From Planctomycetia bacterium (GTDB taxonomy: Bacteria > Planctomycetota > UBA11346), in assembly GCA_005801395.1 (NCBI GenBank), contig SYDV01000438.1, positions 1-10,364 on the forward strand: 10,364 bases of DNA, given 5' to 3'. The translations under genes were made by a program, and so were the position numbers. The notes under the pieces were generated by a model. That model was not told the DNA's origin, made no database searches, and saw nothing but the letters and a program-made list of their open reading frames with translations. Positions 1 through 7,236 of this stretch are shown piece by piece; the first letter of the stretch is position 1; each line of letters begins with the position of its first letter.

Positions 1-606
1 AACTTTGCGAAAGACATCGGGACGAAACCAAGCGACTGTAAAGGCGCAAATGCCGCCGCTAGAAACCCCAGCAATGGCGTGGTCGTCTGGATTTGAGCTA
101 ATGCGCGCATGTTTGGCTAATTGCGGCAACATTTCATCAATTAAAAAACGCGCATAGGTGTCATTGGGCGTGTCATATTCAAAACTGCGCGTGCTACGCC
201 CATTTCCCCCTGGAGCGGAAGGAGGTACCGATCCTGGGCTAATAAATAACCCGACCATAGGTGGGATATCTCCCTTATGAATTAAATTATCCATGACCGT
301 TGGCGCGCGAAAACCACCTTTTGGAGAAACCACACCGCTGCCGTCTTGAAAGACGATGAGTGGGTATTCCTTATTCGCATCAAAGGCAGGAGGTAAATAA
401 ATCCAATATGAGCGCTGAGTGCCTGGGAAAATCAAACTTTCATTCCATTTATGTTCGCTCACGACACCTTTGGGTACATCCGCGACCTCTTGTGAGTCTG
501 GTCCCATTTGGAGTTCCGCAGCGGGTGCCGTGTAAATGCAGCACGCACCTAGGAGAATCGAACAGAAGAATGAAGACAGTGACAGGCGGATAAAACGTGA
601 GGGCAT
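1..606 (-). CDS. Secreted alpha/beta-hydrolase esterase (esterase D / enterochelin-esterase-like), 3' end cut off by the window
   Basis: I translated this frame by hand: 202 codons are open from ATG (604-606) to the window edge with no stop, so the C-terminus is missing. The start follows AAGGA at about 8 nt spacing. The N-terminus is an export signal with a basic start and a hydrophobic stretch (residues 5-24), ending either in an Ala-Pro-Ala-Ala signal-peptidase site (27-30) or in a possible lipobox (L19-G-A-C22). The body has a beta-strand with LIVFQDGSG near residue 83-91, expected for the oxyanion-hole region. The nucleophile elbow is G180-V-S-S-G184, with Ser182 the probable catalytic serine. 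Text after the elbow (GICAFTVAW) resembles the putative esterase family (PF00756) members annotated as enterochelin esterase-like in planctomycetes and verrucomicrobia. The catalytic Asp and His should lie in the missing part. The substrate cannot be told; siderophore, acyl ester or carbohydrate ester are all possible. The family call is fairly secure, the role unknown. Confidence 0.85.
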   Translation of the reverse strand, partial: MPSRFIRLSLSSFFCSILLGACCIYTAPAAELQMGPDSQEVADVPKGVVSEHKWNESLIFPGTQRSYWIYLPPAFDANKEYPLIVFQDGSGVVSPKGGFRAPTVMDNLIHKGDIPPMVGLFISPGSVPPSAPGGNGRSTRSFEYDTPNDTYARFLIDEMLPQLAKHARISSNPDDHAIAGVSSGGICAFTVAWFRPDVFRKV

Positions 607-746
607 TGTAAAAATCCTTCGATTATAGGTCGGTGTTGGCGATACAGAGGCTTGTGGCCCGAGGTATGAGCGCAAGCGCAGCATGGAGATACCCACGACG
701 TTGTATCACGTTTACTTATGTTTTACGGGGATACCTGGCTAAACGA
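607..746. other. Intergenic gap between the transporter stop and the esterase start
   Basis: About 140 bp lie upstream of the esterase and downstream of the transporter, both on the minus strand. No coding frame is convincing. On the minus strand there is a perfect TATAAT at 622-627, but it sits only about 15 nt from the esterase ATG and lacks a -35 match at the right spacing, so I do not call it a promoter. A short inverted pair GGTAT/ATACC (about 663-693) is present and could arise by chance. Confidence 0.4.
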
Positions 747-1358
747 TTAAGCGAGGAGCCACCAGCATCCGATAATCGCACTACAACATGATGACAGCAA
801 GATTACCCCTTGCTGCATACGTGGGTTATTTCCGCGTGCGGTCGCTAACCAGCCAATCCCAGCAGCAAAAGCCGTCATTGCGATCAGGGTGCCGACGACA
901 AATCCAGCGACATAAGTAAGTACGCCTGCTAAAGTGGGAAAGGCGAGAGCCAAGAAAATGCCAACGAGATGCGACCCCCCCGCACAACCATGCAGGATGC
1001 CAATCGCGTAAGGGGCAAAACGTTTTCGCTGAGCAGAGGTTGGTTCAGTGGTTGTGACGTGGTGGTGAGGACGAAATAAGCGCCAAAATCCCCATCCAGC
1101 AATCATGAGTAACATCACCCCGACGAAGCGTTCGCTGGCAGAACTAAACGGATCGATGAACGCCCAATGGGTTAATGCACCGGCCAATAAACAGACGGAA
1201 ACCACACCGAGTGAGTGTCCCAAACCCCAACGCAGACCAATAGCCCAGACACGTTGGCGTTCGATGCTTGCGATTGGGGCAATGGCTCCCAGATGATCCG
1301 GACCGGTAAGCACATGGATTAATCCAACGGCAAGTCCGGTTCCGAGGGCGATGAGCAT
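747..1358 (-). CDS. NicO/UreH-like integral membrane metal transporter (nickel/cobalt transporter family)
   Basis: This 203-residue protein is almost entirely hydrophobic, with about six membrane segments (roughly residues 2-17, 43-67, 76-96, 117-140, 142-170 and 183-203). In the first helix, His15 is followed five residues later by Asp21-His22 (HVLTGPDH). This matches the signature of the UreH-like branch of the NicO superfamily and is a near relative of the HX4DH motif of classical NiCoT transporters. A second conserved set is G47-H-S, and a third is H123-G with H130 in helix 4 (LHGCAGGSH). A short cytoplasmic or periplasmic loop carries three consecutive histidines (98-100), which could bind metal. 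The start has only a weak GGA 8 nt upstream. The gene lies 132 bp after the sensor kinase on the same strand. No urease, hydrogenase or cobalamin gene is nearby, so the ion and direction of transport are not shown. Homologues may also carry TauE/SafE-type names. Confidence 0.75.
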   Translation of the reverse strand: MLIALGTGLAVGLIHVLTGPDHLGAIAPIASIERQRVWAIGLRWGLGHSLGVVSVCLLAGALTHWAFIDPFSSASERFVGVMLLMIAGWGFWRLFRPHHHVTTTEPTSAQRKRFAPYAIGILHGCAGGSHLVGIFLALAFPTLAGVLTYVAGFVVGTLIAMTAFAAGIGWLATARGNNPRMQQGVILLSSCCSAIIGCWWLLA

Positions 1359-1490
1359 ATTTGTTCCAGCTGTGTGCGTGGGGATGCTATAAGTGCTTTG
1401 TAAAAAGTCAGGTGGATGAGTTCGCTGGGGGGCTGCACCGCCTGTTGCATCAATAGACAGGAGTAATTCTCGCTAGAGCCGATAGTCACG
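1359..1490. other. Intergenic gap between kinase stop and transporter start
   Basis: This 132 bp gap holds no gene I can support. The only structure seen is a weak 5 bp inverted repeat, CCTGT/ACAGG at 1441-1461, with an 11 nt loop and no T-tract, so it is not a convincing terminator. The kinase and the transporter could be transcribed together, but the gap is long for an operon. Confidence 0.4.
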
Positions 1491-3659
1491 TCAATTCGCC
1501 TTAAACCCAGGCGCAAACAACTGCGGCTGGCTATCCATCGGTATGTTCAGTTTTCGTGGCGGCAAATGAGTATTCCACCACGACTGTTGCTTGGTGTCGT
1601 CCCATGGGAGGGCTTGTCCCATGTCCAATTGTTTCAATATATCGGAACAGGCGCGTGCATGTGGTGGACGAGCTGCGGGATCCTTTGCCAGTAACATCAT
1701 GATTAGCTCATCTAAGGCCGGAGGAATGTATTGCTTGGTACAAGCACTAGGCGGTTTCGGGGTAGTATTTACGTGATGGGTTAATATTTCCATGACGCTA
1801 TTGGCTTCGAAAACTTGGCGCCCGGTCAGTAACCAATAAGCTACGCAACCCAAACTGTAGAGATCGCTACGACCATCTAACTTTTCAGCGGTTGCTTGCT
1901 CAGGTGACATGGTGGCTGGGGTGCCTTGCACCAAACCCACCCGAGTACGCGGCATATTGTCCGTCGGATTTTGTATGCGAACAATACCAAAATCGAGCAC
2001 TTTTAAGATATCCACATCATCACTGAGTCGGCAAACAAAGAGATTCTCTGGTTTAATATCACGATGGACTAAGCCATTATCGTGCGCTTCGGCTAAACTG
2101 TTACAGGCTTGGCGTAATAAATGCACGACTCGATGTGGTGGTAACGGACGAAATTTAGCCACTAAGTCGTAGAGGTCGATGCCATCTAACAATTCCATAA
2201 CATAATAAAACGTACCATCGTGGGCGATGCCGTAATCGTATAATTCAATGGTGTTAATGCTGTGGAGATTGGCTGTGATACGTGCTTCGGCAGCGAAACG
2301 TAGGCGAATTTCCTTGCGTCGTTCGGGCTCACTTCCTTCCATGGTATCCGCTTTAATTAATTTAATGGCAGCAGGTCGAGCGAGCATGCGATGTTGCGCT
2401 AGCCATACTTCGCCCATGCCACCCTTGCCTAACAATTTAATTAGTCGGTATGCGCCTAATTCATTCGCCTTCGTTTCGGCTTGCACCGCACGGTTGTTGG
2501 CTTGTACGGCCGCTAAACGATTTTTGGCCAAATACTGCGCAAAACACCAAGCGATGGCAGTTGCCAGTGCTAAAATAAATAGCCCAATAATTAGGGAGAT
2601 GCGTAAATAATAATCAGCTTCGCCAAGCAACACGGACCGGCGTACGATCAGGCCTAAATACCAAGTCGCGCCTCCTGGTAAATGAATCGCGCTGACACTG
2701 GCGCCACAAGATTCTCCCAAGATATCAAGGTTAAAATGCGGAGGTAATTCTTCATCTTTTGGTAAAAATGGCAGTGCGGTAAAATAGTTTTGTAAATCAA
2801 CCACCGCAACATCTTGTACGGTTAATAACCGCTGTTGGGGTGGGACTGATGATCGCCAAGCCGACGGTAACCCCAACAAGATGCGATCTTTGGTAAACAA
2901 AAAGCTGGCTGCCTGTTCGCTACGATCAATGTCATCTAAAATTGCACTGATACTGGTCAGATCGAAATCGACGGCAATGACTCCCATCGTGTTGGGGCCA
3001 ATGGTTAACGGTTCCGCGCAGGAAATGCCGGTCACGTTGCTTGAGAAAAAAAGATAAGGATCAGTCCACGTTCGCGCATTCGTAGTGATAGCAGCAAAAT
3101 AAAATGGGCGTTTTCGCGGATCATAAGTACGATCAAAAGACGGGAGTGGTTGAGTTAATTCGCCGTCTTGACTCAGCGACCAGGTCGTCGATGGAATTTG
3201 TCCGGCGGGTGAAACGGCACTGCGCAAAAATTGATAGGTGTGGTTAACACGCTCAACCCGTACATGAGTACCATCGTTGGTGCTCCAACTGATTGATGTG
3301 ACCCCGGCACGACCGCGGATAATGCCCAAGAGAGAACTCGCTATCGATTGATTGTCATTCCATGGCGGATGTGAACGCACGAGTGCCCGCATGGCATCTA
3401 ATATCGCATTTGACTGTCCTAATACCTCACTAACACGTCGGCGGGTTCGCTCCGTGCTGAGGGCAAATGAATCTGCAGCGGCGTGCTCTGCTCCCAGTCG
3501 TTGCGGAACGCGATTAACAATACCAATGGCTAAACCGGTAATCAGGACCAACAGAGGAATGATGATGGCCATTCCCAGAGGGTTGGTCAATTTTTTCAAT
3601 TGCCGCTGGCCAGGTAGAGGCTGGGCGATGATGGCTACTTGATCGGGCACCTTTGCCAT
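1491..3659 (-). CDS. Membrane-anchored Ser/Thr protein kinase with N-terminal extracytoplasmic Cache-type sensor domain
   Basis: This 722-residue protein has a short cytoplasmic tail, a first membrane helix (about 29-48), a roughly 295-residue extracytoplasmic region, a second helix (about 352-374), a helical Ala/Gln/Glu-rich linker (376-402) and a C-terminal kinase domain (about 404-677). The outside region looks like a double Cache ligand-binding domain: WTDPYLF near 198-204, a hydrophobic strand and VIAVDFDLTSI near 227-237 fit the Cache pattern. The kinase is complete: glycine loop G411-KGGMG416, Lys433 in AIK, Glu458 of helix C, catalytic H532-R-D534-IKPEN, D556-F-G558, the P-E of the APE motif at 586-587, and the late Arg664. 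It should therefore be active. The activation segment reads GTPATMSPE, with Thr583 where Tyr is usual. There are no PASTA repeats. The start has AGGA at about 8 nt spacing. The gene diverges from the ATP-grasp operon across 90 bp. The ligand and the phosphorylated partner are unknown. Confidence 0.93.
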   Translation of the reverse strand: MAKVPDQVAIIAQPLPGQRQLKKLTNPLGMAIIIPLLVLITGLAIGIVNRVPQRLGAEHAAADSFALSTERTRRRVSEVLGQSNAILDAMRALVRSHPPWNDNQSIASSLLGIIRGRAGVTSISWSTNDGTHVRVERVNHTYQFLRSAVSPAGQIPSTTWSLSQDGELTQPLPSFDRTYDPRKRPFYFAAITTNARTWTDPYLFFSSNVTGISCAEPLTIGPNTMGVIAVDFDLTSISAILDDIDRSEQAASFLFTKDRILLGLPSAWRSSVPPQQRLLTVQDVAVVDLQNYFTALPFLPKDEELPPHFNLDILGESCGASVSAIHLPGGATWYLGLIVRRSVLLGEADYYLRISLIIGLFILALATAIAWCFAQYLAKNRLAAVQANNRAVQAETKANELGAYRLIKLLGKGGMGEVWLAQHRMLARPAAIKLIKADTMEGSEPERRKEIRLRFAAEARITANLHSINTIELYDYGIAHDGTFYYVMELLDGIDLYDLVAKFRPLPPHRVVHLLRQACNSLAEAHDNGLVHRDIKPENLFVCRLSDDVDILKVLDFGIVRIQNPTDNMPRTRVGLVQGTPATMSPEQATAEKLDGRSDLYSLGCVAYWLLTGRQVFEANSVMEILTHHVNTTPKPPSACTKQYIPPALDELIMMLLAKDPAARPPHARACSDILKQLDMGQALPWDDTKQQSWWNTHLPPRKLNIPMDSQPQLFAPGFKAN

Positions 3660-3749
3660 GGCTGCGTCCTATTACATTGAGGGGGCTGAACGGACTATTG
3701 GTCAGCCTGGGCGGTAGTAACCAGCGGTTTGGCAGGATCAAGGTAGGCG
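3660..3749. promoter_or_regulatory. Shared divergent intergenic region with a 6 bp perfect inverted repeat (3684-3707)
   Basis: The 90 bp between the kinase start (minus) and the ATP-grasp start (plus) must hold the 5' control signals for the kinase, and probably for the plus-strand operon. It contains the perfect inverted repeat GGCTGA (3684-3689) / TCAGCC (3702-3707) with a 12 nt spacer, a geometry compatible with a dimeric regulator. I could not find a good -35/-10 pair in either direction. At the right end, AAGG (3740-3743), 6 nt before ATG 3750, acts as the probable ribosome binding site. The operator reading is inference; a 6 bp repeat can occur by chance. Confidence 0.3.
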
Positions 3750-6320
3750 ATGCATCTTCGCCAAACCCAACATTGCTTTGGTGAAAAAATAAGCTGTCGT
3801 AGCCACATCATGGATGCGAGCCCGATGCTTAATTTGATCAACTGCCCCCAAGTTCATGGCAGCTATGATGAATTACGTGAAAATGGGGTGTTACGACCAC
3901 ATTGGCAAAAATTACAAACGGCATTAGGGCGAATTTCTTCGCAGGGTTTTGCGCAGCGTTACGATCAAGCGCGATGGTTAATTCGAGAGAACGGAGTTAC
4001 GTATAACGTCTATCGCGATGAAAAGGGTTTAGACCGACCGTGGCAATTGGATTTGTTGCCGTTTATGTTTTCGGCCCAGGAGTGGGAACGTGTCGCGCGC
4101 GGTGTGGCGCAACGGGCGCAATTAATTAATCAAGTGATCAGTGATGCCTATGGCTCACAACGGTTGTTACGTCAAGGGCATATAGCCCCAACCATGGTTT
4201 TTGCGCATCCAGGCTTTTTACGTCCCTGTCATGGTATTAAACCACCAGATGATAAATGGCTACAATTTTATGCTGCTGATTTAATTCGTGGACCCGACGG
4301 AACGTGGCGAGTCTTGTCTGATCGCACGCAAGCGCCTGCCGGTGCTGGATATGCTTTAGAGAATCGCATTGTTTTATCGCGTGCTTTGTCGGACAGCTAT
4401 CGTTCGTGTGGCGTTAAACGGCTTGCGAGTTTTTTTATTACGCTGCGGCAAACGCTCGCTTCATACGCCACAAAACTAAAATCGCGACGCGATAATCCGC
4501 GAATCGTTTTATTGAGTCCCGGCCCGTATAATGAAACCTACTTTGAACACGCTTATTTAGCTCGTTACTTGGGATACACCTTGGTCGAAGGTGGTGATTT
4601 GACGGTGCGCGATGACCAAGTGTTCTTGAAAACGTTGGGTGGATTGCATCGTGTGGACGTCATTTTACGACGGTTAGACGATGATTTTTCGGATCCATTG
4701 GAACTACGTAATGATTCGACTTTAGGAGTTGCCGGATTGGTCGCCGCCGCGCGTGCAGGAAATGTCCTGATTGCTAATGCGCTAGGTTCGGCCTTCGGTG
4801 AAAATGCGGCGCTCATGACTGCACTGCCACGAGTAAGCCGCGCATTACATGGTCAAGATTTACTTTTAGATAGTATTGAAACCGTATGGGGTGGTGTCGA
4901 CCGTGAAGGACTGCGTCGTCGTTTTGATGAATTAATTATTCGCCCCGCTTTCGGCGCGGTGCGCATGGCGGCAAAACGCGGATCAGAAATGGATAGTCAA
5001 GAACGTGCACATGCCATGCAGCGCTTAATTACCGCGCCGCATACCCTGGTCGGACAAATGCCACCCATGCCATCATCGACGCCGGTCTGGCATGATGGCG
5101 CTTTTGAAATGCGTTCTCTGGTACTGCGAGTTTTCGCAGTCGCACAAGGCGATGGTTATGCCGTTATGCCAGGTGGCTTGGCACGTATTGCCGACGATGA
5201 TCAGCCGTGGGCGGTTTCATTTCAACGTGGTGGCGGCAGTAAAGATGTATGGGTTGAAGCTGATGGACCAATTGCCCCAGTGACGTTATTGCGGCCAACT
5301 GGTGCGCCGGTTGAATTTAAACGTGGTGGTGTCGATTTACCAAGTCGCGTTGCTGATAATTTATTTTGGTTTGGGCGTTATGGTGCACGCGCAGAAGATA
5401 CGGCGCGGGTTTTACGCGCGGGGCTTACGCGCTTAGCTGGTGATCAAGAACAAGCCGTCGATGATGGATTAGATACGGTGCTACGTGTACTCAAACAACA
5501 AGGCATATTAAGTAAGCCAGAAAAGGATCCGCAACAATTAGAGGCACAATTATTGGAACTTATTTTCTCGGACAAGAATCAATATAGTATTATATCAGTT
5601 GTTCGACGTTTGCATTATTCTGCTTTTGCGTCACGAGATCGGTTGTCTAACGATACATGGCGCATTATTAATCATTTAGAACAAGATCTGGCAGCTGATC
5701 CGAAACCAGAAAGCGCCATTGACGCCTTACCATTACTCGACCGTTTAATTGTCGATCTGGCTGCTTTGGCTGGCATGACGAGTGAAAATACGACACGTGG
5801 GCCAGGATGGAGATTTCTTGATTTAGGTCGCCGTTTAGAACGCGCGCATTTTTTTGCTGAATTAATCTTAGCGACCTTAGTGCCCGCTTTAGATGATAGT
5901 GTTTTGGATGCTGTTTTGGAAATCGCTGATTGTTCGATTACCTATCGTTCGCGTTACTTGATGTCGTTACAAGTTGCTCCGGTCCTTGACTTGATTTTAT
6001 GTGATGCAACGAATCCACGGGCAATGATTTTCCAATTAGAACGTGTGTTAGATCATGTTACTCATTTGCCCCGTGCTCATGAACATGCACTGCCAACGGC
6101 ACCCGAACGATTGGCATTAGGTGCGCATACGTGGATTCGCTTGGTCGATCCTCAAGAGCTCAGTCGCGAAGATGAAAATGGAGAGCGTTCCAATCTCGCT
6201 CATGTGGTGGAACATTTATCTTCCGACTTAGGCGTGCTCAGTGACGCGATTGCTAAACAATATTTAATTCACGTGACTGCAACGCGTCAGCCTGCCGTCG
6301 GTCCGGGAGAAGCACAATGA
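3750..6320 (+). CDS. Fusion of circularly permuted type-2 ATP-grasp domain and alpha-E domain (predicted amide-bond-forming enzyme)
   Basis: This 856-residue soluble protein joins two families often encoded separately. Residues about 36-515 form the circularly permuted type-2 ATP-grasp domain. Landmarks are YDE at 39-41, RPHW at 49-52, FLRPCHG at 156-162, LSDRTQAPAGAGYALENR at 189-206, RRLDDDFSDPLELR at 307-320, IANALGS at 341-347, RPAFG at 398-402, MPGGLARI at 473-480 and FQRGGGSKD at 491-499. Residues about 528-845 form the all-helical alpha-E domain, beginning LPSRVADNLFWFGRYGARAED and containing RRLERAH at 694-700. The family is predicted from comparative genomics to ligate amino or peptide groups using ATP; the substrate is unknown. 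The alpha-E part is its usual partner. The stop overlaps the transglutaminase start by 4 bp, so translation is probably coupled. ATG 3750 has AAGG at 6 nt, but family members usually begin nearer YDE, so ATG 3810 (residue 21) or 3825 (residue 26) remain possible, though neither has a good ribosome binding site. Confidence 0.93.
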   Translation: MHLRQTQHCFGEKISCRSHIMDASPMLNLINCPQVHGSYDELRENGVLRPHWQKLQTALGRISSQGFAQRYDQARWLIRENGVTYNVYRDEKGLDRPWQLDLLPFMFSAQEWERVARGVAQRAQLINQVISDAYGSQRLLRQGHIAPTMVFAHPGFLRPCHGIKPPDDKWLQFYAADLIRGPDGTWRVLSDRTQAPAGAGYALENRIVLSRALSDSYRSCGVKRLASFFITLRQTLASYATKLKSRRDNPRIVLLSPGPYNETYFEHAYLARYLGYTLVEGGDLTVRDDQVFLKTLGGLHRVDVILRRLDDDFSDPLELRNDSTLGVAGLVAAARAGNVLIANALGSAFGENAALMTALPRVSRALHGQDLLLDSIETVWGGVDREGLRRRFDELIIRPAFGAVRMAAKRGSEMDSQERAHAMQRLITAPHTLVGQMPPMPSSTPVWHDGAFEMRSLVLRVFAVAQGDGYAVMPGGLARIADDDQPWAVSFQRGGGSKDVWVEADGPIAPVTLLRPTGAPVEFKRGGVDLPSRVADNLFWFGRYGARAEDTARVLRAGLTRLAGDQEQAVDDGLDTVLRVLKQQGILSKPEKDPQQLEAQLLELIFSDKNQYSIISVVRRLHYSAFASRDRLSNDTWRIINHLEQDLAADPKPESAIDALPLLDRLIVDLAALAGMTSENTTRGPGWRFLDLGRRLERAHFFAELILATLVPALDDSVLDAVLEIADCSITYRSRYLMSLQVAPVLDLILCDATNPRAMIFQLERVLDHVTHLPRAHEHALPTAPERLALGAHTWIRLVDPQELSREDENGERSNLAHVVEHLSSDLGVLSDAIAKQYLIHVTATRQPAVGPGEAQ

Positions 6321-7195
6321 CCCGTTATCGTGTGAAACATGTGACGAGGTATCAATATGTAGAGCCAGTTACGGTATCGCATAATGTTTTACATTTATCT
6401 CCCATGTCGACTCCGCGCCAACAAGTCGAGAATTTTTCCTGTGTGGTGGTACCCACACCAGCGGTGTTTCATCAGCGCACAGATTATTTCGGAAATCGTG
6501 TGGATAGCTTCACTATCCAGGAACAACACACAGAATTAATTGTGACAGTGGAATCCATTTTAAATGTGAATGCAGCCTTTGCTTTAGACGCCACCGTCAC
6601 GGAAGCTTGGGAAAAAGCGCGTGATCGTTTATTACAGGCCGATACGGATGAAGTATTGGCTGCCGTCGAGTATAGTTTTGAATCGCGCATGATTCCCACG
6701 GGCGAAGATTATGCTGCTTATGCAGCGCAATCGTTTACCGTTGGACGTCCGTTATTAGAAGCTGCGCTTGATTTAACGGTAAGAATAAACCGTGATTTTA
6801 TTTATGATGCAAAAGCGACAGCAGTGACCACCACGGTACCTGAAGTATTTGCTCAACGACGTGGTGTCTGTCAGGACTTCGCTCATGTCGGATTAGCATG
6901 TTTACGCTCAATTGGTTTAGCCGCGCGTTATGTCAGTGGATATTTAGAAACCGATCCTCCTCCTGGCCAAGTAAAACTCGTCGGTGTCGACGCTTCGCAC
7001 GCGTGGTTATCTATTTGGTATCCTGGTGTTGGTTGGATCGGTTTTGATCCCACCAATGCTTGCCTCGTTGGTGACCGTCACTTAATTGTTGCTGTTGGTC
7101 GTGATTTTAGTGATGTCAGTCCGACGAAGGGTGTCATTCTTGGTGGTGGAACGCATGAAGTGCAGGCTACTGTGGATGTTGCTCGGATCGATTAA
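6317..7195 (+). CDS. Transglutaminase-like cysteine peptidase family protein, partner of the ATP-grasp/alpha-E fusion
   Basis: This 292-residue protein opens with the characteristic N-terminal beta region of bacterial transglutaminase-like proteins (YRVKHVTRYQY near 4-14; HNVLHLSP at 22-29, in place of the more common arginine-rich version) and has the papain-like core at about 145-260. The catalytic triad is visible: Cys185 in RRGVCQDFAH, His228 in DASHAW and Asp244 in GFDPTN. It has no signal peptide or membrane helix, so it should act in the cytoplasm. The start ATG overlaps the upstream stop (ATGA at 6317-6320). Genes for this family repeatedly sit beside type-2 ATP-grasp and alpha-E genes, and the proteins are predicted to cleave or transfer the amide bonds made by their partners. 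No proteasome-like peptidase gene, another frequent companion, is in the window. The length is typical of the family. Activity as a peptidase rather than a true transglutaminase is an inference. Confidence 0.92.
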   Translation: MTRYRVKHVTRYQYVEPVTVSHNVLHLSPMSTPRQQVENFSCVVVPTPAVFHQRTDYFGNRVDSFTIQEQHTELIVTVESILNVNAAFALDATVTEAWEKARDRLLQADTDEVLAAVEYSFESRMIPTGEDYAAYAAQSFTVGRPLLEAALDLTVRINRDFIYDAKATAVTTTVPEVFAQRRGVCQDFAHVGLACLRSIGLAARYVSGYLETDPPPGQVKLVGVDASHAWLSIWYPGVGWIGFDPTNACLVGDRHLIVAVGRDFSDVSPTKGVILGGGTHEVQATVDVARID

Positions 7196-7214
7196 TTACA
7201 AAAAGTTTGTAATT
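7194..7214. terminator. AT-rich 9 bp hairpin between convergent genes, possible bidirectional terminator
   Basis: AATTACAAA (7194-7202) and TTTGTAATT (7206-7214) are perfectly complementary around a 3 nt loop. The left arm starts inside the transglutaminase stop codon. It lies in the 41 bp gap between the convergent transglutaminase and dehydrogenase genes, where a shared terminator is expected. The stem has only two G-C pairs and no long T-run on either side, so a strong intrinsic terminator is doubtful. A second AATTACA copy at 7217-7223 could compete for the right arm. Confidence 0.4.
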
Positions 7215-7236
7215 TCAATTACAGCAATATTGGGCA

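Noticed and set aside
360..593. Open frame on the plus strand over the esterase
   Set aside because: It lies antisense to a frame with a signal peptide and GxSxG motif, and its product has no recognisable family or ribosome binding site.
622..627. Perfect TATAAT on the minus strand before the esterase
   Set aside because: It is only about 15 nt from the ATG, which would place the transcription start inside the ribosome binding site, and no -35 hexamer is at 16-18 bp.
1441..1461. Short stem CCTGT/ACAGG after the kinase
   Set aside because: Five base pairs, an 11 nt loop and no T-tract are too weak for a terminator.
1319..1516. Minus-strand open frame bridging the kinase end and the transporter start
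   Set aside because: It overlaps two real genes in another frame, and its peptide has no domain or convincing start.
2248..2610. 120-codon plus-strand frame inside the kinase gene
   Set aside because: Antisense to the kinase catalytic core and membrane region; its Arg/Ala/Ser-rich composition is typical of shadow frames.
3514..3741. Minus-strand frame covering the kinase 5' end and the divergent intergenic region
   Set aside because: It shares most of its length with the kinase in another frame and has no recognisable product.
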